Source: Anaeramoeba flamelloides (lineage: Eukaryota; Metamonada; Anaeramoebidae). From it: DNA of 64,000 nt. The stretch is taken from NCBI GenBank assembly GCA_027625915.1, contig JANTQA010000063.1, positions 6,529,501-6,593,500 of the forward strand, given 5' to 3'. The position numbers and the translations under genes are program-made. Below the pieces are notes generated by a model, which worked only from the letters and a program-made list of their open reading frames with translations, was not told the DNA's origin and did not search any database. How positions within the stretch are numbered: the first letter of the stretch is position 1; every line of letters starts with the position of its first letter. Shown one piece after another: positions 58,130 through 64,000 of the stretch.

Positions 58130-58860
58130 CAATTTTTAGGCAATTATCAAGATTTTATAGAATATTGCGATTTGTAATATTATCACTCTATTATTGAGAT
58201 TGATATTTTCTATAATATCGTGATTTGTTAGAACTTTATCGTGATTCTGAAAACTTTATCGTTAATCAAGAATGATCTCGCCAAATTCTACAATGATAAA
58301 TATCAAAATATCACGATTAACAAATTAAATCACAATATAACAAATGATGAATATTTAGATAATTTACAATATTTTTAAAAACAAAATATTTGTTTTATCA
58401 GAAAAAAAATCTTAAAAAAAAAAAAAGCACATTATTACAAATCTAATAAAAAAAGAGACTTGATCCAATTAAAGATTAAATCAAGATTTTTATTGTATTT
58501 TCTTTTGATTTGGTTACATATCAATCGATATTTTTAGATCAGCAACATTTATATATAAAGGAAAATCCATATCTTCTCACTCTATTGTGTAATTATAAAT
58601 GATATTGAACAAAAGAGCTTCTAAAAATTACCAAACCTTCACACATTCTTTTAAAAAATATGACTTCAGTTAAATTATTTTCTTATTTCGATTAAAGTTT
58701 AAGGATGATGATTAAATTTTACGAAGGATTGCTAAATGGCCTATCCACAGATTGACTAAGTTTATAACATTGTTTGAAAAATGCTTTTATTCTTCTTCTT
58801 ATACCCTTCTTCTCTTATATTTATATTTTACAGAAACTTAGGGAAAAGTTTAGATTTTTT
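58130..58860 (+). repeat. Dispersed repeat K, copy K2
   Basis: Direct repeat partner of K1. The first part is unusually dense in TATCGTGATT / ATCACGAT motifs on both strands (for example CTTTATCGTGATTCTG and AAAATATCACGATTAAC). Confidence 0.55.
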
Positions 58861-59494
58861 CTTTTTAATTGATAACTAATAAGATTTAGCATCACACTTA
58901 TTTATTTTTTTTTATTTAATTTGTGAATGTAACCCCCATCATTTTTTTTAAAAAACTCATCTATTATAAATTAATGCTTATTTCATGAATTTGTTATAAT
59001 TATTTGTTTGATCATAGTATTTGTGTGGAAATGGACTTTTTATTTTTGTAAAGAATAAAAAAATGTAAAATAATTTTTTTAATTCAAAAATCTATATGAC
59101 TTTTATAAAGTTTTCTTTTCTTTCAAATCTTACGAACACTTGGAGACACTTTACAGCCCTTTAAAACATTTTCTAATATTTTAAGGGGGGGGGGGTGTTA
59201 AAAAGTATTTTTTTTTCCAAAATTTAGGGATTTTTTGTCAGGTGATTTAGAAAAAAATAATTATCTTTATTGTGTTTTTTTTTTATCACTTTTAATAGAT
59301 TATCACGATTCTATGATTTTTCGTGATAAAGTTGGATTAGTTGGGTTTTTTTTAATATTATCATGAATTTATTTCTAATATCGGGTAAATCCGTCTATCA
59401 AAAAAAACCGATAATTTTGTTAAATCTCATAAAGTTGGTTTTATTTTCTTTTTTTTTTATTTTTTCTAGTTAAATAAAAATTGTGATTAAATTT

Positions 59495-59965
59495 TCAAGT
59501 TTTAAAAAGAGGAGGTGAAATCATTCATTTTACTTAATTCCTTTGAATTGTGGGAAAGCAATTTTAAGTTTTCTCAAGTTTTCTGTTTATTTGTGAAGTG
59601 TTCGAGGTTTTTTTTTACTTTTTGAAATAAACCGAAAATTTATTAAAATTTTCTGTTTATTTCAAAAAGTAAAAAAAACCTAACGAATATTAATAGATTT
59701 TCATGGAAACAAACAGAAAACCCCGGAAAACAACTCTTAGTTTTTTTTTAAAAAAAAGAATTCAGAAAAATATTTGATTTTTCTCTATTCTTTTGAATTC
59801 CGGAAAAGTGTAGTTAGATTTTTTTAAATTAAAAAAAAAAAAGAAATTTACTTTTAATTTCTTGTTTTTTTTTTAAAAAAACCCTTTAACTTTTATTAAG
59901 TTTTCTATTTTTTCTGGCAATATAATAGATTCTAAAAAAACATTGGCACTCTACAAAACTCTATG
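59495..59965. repeat. J-module repeat cluster J8
   Basis: It contains the ~73-bp palindrome 59606-59680, a GAATTCAGAAAAATATTTGA-type palindrome at about 59755-59810, and a GGCACTCTACAAAACTCTAT tail near 59945. A related fragment (GGAGACACTTTACAGCCC) lies at about 59140. Confidence 0.75.
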
Positions 59966-60162
59966 ATCACATTTAACACCAGAATTAATATATATATAAT
60001 TTCATTTATTAAAATTGTTTATTTTTGTTTTGTAAAAAAAAATCTCTCTTTTTCTATCTTATTATATAGATAGAAAAAGTGAATAGGTTAATTTTCTAAT
60101 TCTCGTATTTTTTGGTGTCTTTTTTTGTTAATCTTTTCCTTTATTGTATTTTTTTTGGGAAA

Positions 60163-60680
60163 ATTATTAAATTTCAAAATTGGTCAAATTCTCATTTTTT
60201 TCAAAATAGTCAATCCTATTGAAAAATATTGACTGTAAGTATTTAAAACCCCCTTTATGGGTAGATTAAGGTATGTTAATGAGTATTCTAAAGTAGTTTT
60301 GGGTGGTTCGGATGATATTGTAGAGGATTTTGCCCAAGCTTTTGAGAAAAAAAAAAAAAAAAATTAAAAGACCAATTAGACTTTTGCAACTTGTTTTAAG
60401 AGGAAAAATTTTTCCAATTAACTTTTTTAGTTTTAGAATTGGGTTTTGAACAAATTTTTATAAATATTTAGTATTGAGAATTTCAAGATTTTGAATTTTC
60501 AACAATTTTGTTATGAAATATTGCCAATCGCAAAATTATCTTTTTGATTTTTCCTCCCACAATTAGAAAAAACCATAAAAAACTTTCATACCAATAATAA
60601 TAATCATAAAAATCTTCAAAAATATGAAAAACTCCAATTTGACCAATTTTGAAATTTGAACAAATTTGAAATTTAATAAT
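60163..60680 (+). mobile_element. Repeat family F, copy F2 (~518 bp)
   Basis: Same ends (ATTATTAAATTTCAAAATTG; complement of ATTATTAAATTTCAAATTTG) and same interior order as F1, in the same orientation, about 11 kb away. Confidence 0.75.
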
Positions 60681-61054
60681 TAAATCTATTTTTTTTTATT
60701 CTTTGGTTTGAGAAAATTTGTAATAAGAAAATTTATATTTGTTAAATAATTTATTAATTGCTTCTTTATCAAGATCCCAATGAATATATTAACTTTAATA
60801 TTATTATTTTACAAGAAAATATTACTTAAATTGTAAAATAAAAGAATTTTTTAATTATTTAAAAATCAATTCTGTTTATTATAATTGTTGACACATTTTC
60901 TATCAATAAATAGCAAAATAAATATCTAAAAAGACATTGAAAAGTGTTGCTTTTGTTCTATAAAACCGATTATCAGAAAAAAATTTTTTCCTCGAAATTT
61001 TCAATCATGATAAAAATAGAAAATATAATTTTTTGAATGAAATAATAATAATAC

Positions 61055-61213
61055 CTTAAATATGCTGTTAGATTTATCATTTGTGTTAAAAATTAACCCC
61101 AAAAGAAATTCAAAAGAAAAATTTTTTTCTATATTCCTTACAAAGTCTTTTATTATTGAATGTTGGGAGCTATTTGCACTTTCGTTCCAATCCTTATTTA
61201 AATAATGGACAAG
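61055..61213 (-). CDS. Candidate internal exon, minus strand
   Basis: A 53-codon open stretch is bounded by an acceptor, AATAATAG, and a donor, AAG|GTATTA, both in phase 0. It reads LVHYLNKDWNESANSSQHSI and then IKDFVRNIEKNFSFEFLLGL. It has clear protein character and no repeats. Its phase is compatible with exon 1 of the gene at 55209-56263 if that exon begins at 56245 after TTTTTTCAAAG, giving KSNSIFK|CFLDPVIQ. The family is not recognised. Confidence 0.5.
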
Positions 61214-62316
61214 CTATTATTTGAAGTTAATTACAAAATAAATAATTAAATAAAAATTTAAATATTTTTTTTAATGCTAAATAAGAAAAAATCTATTGAT
61301 TAGTAAACTACATTTCCAAAATTGTATAACCCACTTGAAATAATAAATGGAAGAGAAAATAAGCCCCATTTCAAAAATTGTAACTCATCTGAAAAATAAA
61401 TTGAAAAAAAAAAAAAAAAGGTATCTCTTAGAATTCAAGAACAACTAATAATTAAGTCTGATTAGCAATTCACTTTTAAATCATTCTAAATATATAAAAA
61501 CCCGATATTTCAAAAATTACAAAGAATAAAACCAAAAAATAAAAAAAAGTGAGTCATAATTTTTGAAATGAACATTAAAGATTTTTTATTACTGAACTTT
61601 CACTGAAAAAAAGTTAACAACAAGAAGATTTTTTACTAATAATTAAATTCATTTTAAAAGAAATTACAGAGTCGAAATTTTCTTTTGGATTATTTTTATC
61701 TTTGAAGATCTCTTTTTTTTTCCACTTGATCATTTCCAAAAAAAAAAGTATCAAAAAAAAAAATCGTAAAAAAAAAGAAAAATTTTAACAAAAAAAAAGA
61801 AAAAAAAAAAGAAGAAAAAGTATCAAAAAAAAAAAAAATAAACGACAAAATCAAAGGAAATGGAAAGTATGGAAAAATTAGAATAAAAAAAAAAGAAATT
61901 TGAAAAGAAAAACAAAAATGTGAAATAGCAAAAAAAAAAATGTAGAAATTAGAAAAATGATTCTCAATCAAAAAAATTGTTAATATTTTTTTGATAAGAA
62001 TATTGGATAAACCTTCAAAACAATTTTCATCAACATTATATAGTGAGTCAAAATTTTTGAAAAATAGTTTATATTATTTTGTATTAACGAAAAAATAATA
62101 ATAAAATCTTATTAGTAATTCACTTTTTAATTTTTATAAACCTATAAAAGTTTGGTATTTAAAAAAAAATAAAACCAAAAATTAAAAAAAAACAATTAAT
62201 AACAATTTTTGAAATGAACATTAATGATATTTTATTACTCAGACTTTCACCTAAAAAAGTTTAACAAGAAGATTTTTGAGAAATAATGATCTGAATTTTT
62301 AAAGACTTTAAAATTC
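61214..62316. other. AT-rich non-coding region
   Basis: Two diverged copies of a segment with TTAGTAATTCACTTTTAA and AAAAAATTAACAAC... type sequence lie at about 61450-61640 and 62095-62290, around an A-rich stretch (61730-61830). No gene seen. Upstream exons of the minus-strand gene may exist here, but none was recognised. Confidence 0.45.
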
Positions 62317-62920
62317 TGGAAAAAGGGTGAAACAGGGAAAAAAGTCTAAGCCAGTTTTTAATTGGGAATCATTACTGAAAATTAAAAGTAAAATAAATTA
62401 ATAGAAGAAACAAATTAAATTTTAAGAATAATGTGTCATATTATTTTCAATCACTTCAACAATAAAAATTTAAATCTCCTCTTTCATATCAGAATCAAAA
62501 GAGTTGTTTTTTGATGATAGCAAATATATTACAGTCAGTTCCACTTTTAAGGCACAAACTTTCACGAAATTTAAGGCACAAAAAAAAAATCTCAGATTAA
62601 GGTACAAAATTTTGAATTTTTTTTTTACTAATTATTTTACTAGAATCTGAATTTTTTGTCTTAATTTGGGATTTTTATTGTACCTTAATTTTCGTTGAAA
62701 GTTTGTGTCTTAAAATTGGAACTGACTGTAGAATTTTTTCAAGAAATATTTAACCATAGATCAATCAAGGTAAAACCCCTTCAAAAAGAGAGTATTAAAA
62801 AAAACTGATGTTATATTGGATCCTTCATTTTACCTTTAATTATTTGTTTTTTCTTTTATTAATTGTTCCCAATTAATAATCGTGTTCTTAACTTTTTTTC
62901 CCTGTTTCGCTTTTTTTCCA
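62317..62920 (+). mobile_element. Element family D, copy D2, interrupted by A3
   Basis: The inverted ends TGGAAAAAGGGTGAAACAGG and the complement of TGGAAAAAAAGCGAAACAGG enclose the same interior as D1. MITE A3 (62532-62728) is inserted in the middle. Without it and the duplicated TA the length is about 405 bp, close to the 421 bp of D1. Confidence 0.82.
62532..62728. mobile_element. MITE family A, copy A3 (197 bp), nested in D2
   Basis: TA|CAGTCAGTTCCACTTTTAAG and AATTGGAACTGACTG|TA ends. The right arm has a few substitutions relative to A2. No ORF. Confidence 0.9.
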
Positions 62921-63202
62921 AAATGTTATATAGTCTCAATTTTTTTTATTTTTTATTTGTCTTTTCAAAGATACTTTTTTTTTTCAACTTGACATTCTGT
63001 AAAAAAAAGAAAAAAAAACTATCTCGAGAACCAAGAAAATTATTTTTATAATTAAAAGTTTTTTGAATTATCATATTATATTTGAATTACTGTCATTGCT
63101 GTGTGGGGGGTGTTTATCAGTAAAAAAAAATTTTAAAAAACTTTAAATGAAATATTTTATAATAATTTTGAATAATTTATCTGAAAAAAAGATTTGTTTT
63201 AA

Positions 63203-63394
63203 GGGTTAAGTCATTACGGTGAAAAAGAATTTTCTGAAATGAGAAAAAAACTTTTTAGTAATTTTTATGAGTACCTAAAAGCAATTAAAAACCAATCAAC
63301 CTATGATGTACAATCGATCTCCGAAAATCAACAACCAAAGATGAGGACGTTTTTAGAAAAAATCGCCAAAGAGCGACACTCAATTTCCAATTAG
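63203..63394 (+). CDS. Candidate 3'-terminal exon, unknown protein
   Basis: The frame is open from 63203 (after TTTTAAG, a possible acceptor) to TAG 63392-63394. It reads SHYGEKEFSEMRKKLFSNFY, then EYLKAIKNQSTYDVQSI, ending FLEKIAKERHSISN. Composition (Lys/Glu/Gln/Ser, amphipathic) matches real proteins here better than the reverse strand does. The last 30 bases take part in an imperfect inverted repeat with about 63437-63465. No upstream exon was identified. Family unknown. Confidence 0.3.
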   Translation, partial: GLSHYGEKEFSEMRKKLFSNFYEYLKAIKNQSTYDVQSISENQQPKMRTFLEKIAKERHSISN

Positions 63395-64000
63395 AATGGT
63401 TGTGAAATACAATTTTGAAAACAATTATTATAGTATTGAAGTGTCTCTCTTTGGCACTTTTTGAGATCTCGGTGATTTTTTTTTCATTTTTCAAATGAGT
63501 TATTTTTATCGAAAGTTTGTTATATAATCCTCACTTGGTCAAATTTAGAGGATTACTAAACAACAATAAATCAGATTAAATGGAATTAAATTGATTAAGC
63601 ACTTAAAGAAAACAATTTGTTTTAAATTAAAGAAATTTAACCATTTGGAAATATAAAATGAGAAAAGATGTATTTTTTTTTTTAAATTTTGATTTTTTGA
63701 AATTGAGAACTCTTTTAAACTTATTTTTCTTCATGGATTTTTTTATGAAAGATGATCGAATGAAATTTTGTTTTTGTTATTTGAATTTTGTCCACCAAAA
63801 GAAGGGCTATTTCACAATACCCTTTTTAGGTCTCAGGTCACCCCACTTGAGTATGGAACAAATCGACAGCAAACAAATAGACCATTAAGAGTTTAAGTTG
63901 TGGGAATTCTGGTCAAGGGTTTGGTTTATCTGAATTTTATACATGGCTGAACTTTTTATGTTCTGTTATGAAGACCATTTTCTCAAGAAAATGGCACATT

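Larger units (their letters stand above)
56264..61054. other. Repeat-rich stretch between two minus-strand exons
   Basis: No gene is supported. It contains A2 (56876-57071), E6 (about 57206-57575), K2 (about 58130-58860), a G run (about 59184-59193), J8 (about 59495-59965) and F2 (60163-60680). If the exon at 61055-61213 belongs to the gene at 55209-56263, this is one ~4.8-kb intron, in keeping with the two other long, repeat-filled introns in the window. Confidence 0.5.

Noticed and set aside
63658-63888. 76-codon plus-strand ORF near the right edge
   Set aside because: It starts with a Phe/Leu-rich stretch, and part of it resembles non-coding sequence near 22.67 kb. No domain or splice context was found.
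1-64000. tRNA, rRNA, CRISPR or virus-like elements
   Set aside because: I scanned both strands for T-loop-like motifs, GC-rich RNA blocks, regularly spaced repeats and polymerase or capsid motifs and saw none. Faint tRNA matches near 37.1 kb lacked a foldable partner.

Overview
This window looks like nuclear DNA of a very AT-rich unicellular eukaryote. Coding sequence is split by GT-AG introns, proteins carry long Asn, Lys/Asn, Asp/Ser and Gln/Glu tracts, and non-coding DNA is dominated by short inverted-repeat elements. TAA and TAG act as ordinary stops. An amoeboid protist of the Anaeramoeba or dictyostelid kind fits. I lean to Anaeramoeba because introns and intergenic gaps are long and QEQE/KNKN tracts are common, but the species is an inference. 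I saw no rRNA, tRNA, CRISPR array, virus-like element or complete transposase.

Layout. 1978-5058 (+) is the conserved core and C-terminus of a Sin3-family co-repressor whose N-terminal PAH part is not in the window. 6291-6674 (+) is a decayed Gln/Glu-rich reading frame. 9154-13995 (+) is a three-exon cytosolic tryptophanyl-tRNA synthetase with a 3.3-kb second intron that houses a MITE. 19933-20895 (-) is an intronless quinone-oxidoreductase-type dehydrogenase. 21661-22662 is a candidate inverted-repeat element around a small Cys-rich ORF. 23129-35011 (-) is one very large TOR kinase gene (FAT, FRB, PI3K-like kinase and FATC, with HEAT repeats upstream). Its first exon lies across a 2.56-kb intron, and a one-base frame discontinuity separates the HEAT part from the FAT part.

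The right half is sparser. It holds the 5' exons of a PAS-like protein (41993-42535, +), a candidate signal-anchor first exon (42900), small membrane-protein ORFs (46738-47036), a coiled-coil protein (47664-48638, +), a split gene of unknown function on the minus strand (55209-56263, perhaps also 61055-61213), and a possible terminal exon near 63203-63394.

The strongest non-genic signal is the repeat population. At least five families have terminal inverted repeats, two or three of them with TA target sites. There is also a nearly 1-kb palindrome, and a dispersed modular repeat built from several palindromes of about 70 bp ('J' modules) in at least eight clusters. Two insertions are nested, and one of them can be compared with an empty site in the same window. 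Together these account for roughly a fifth of the window and for much of the length of the long introns. The genes look like ordinary housekeeping or signalling genes with no operon-like relationship.
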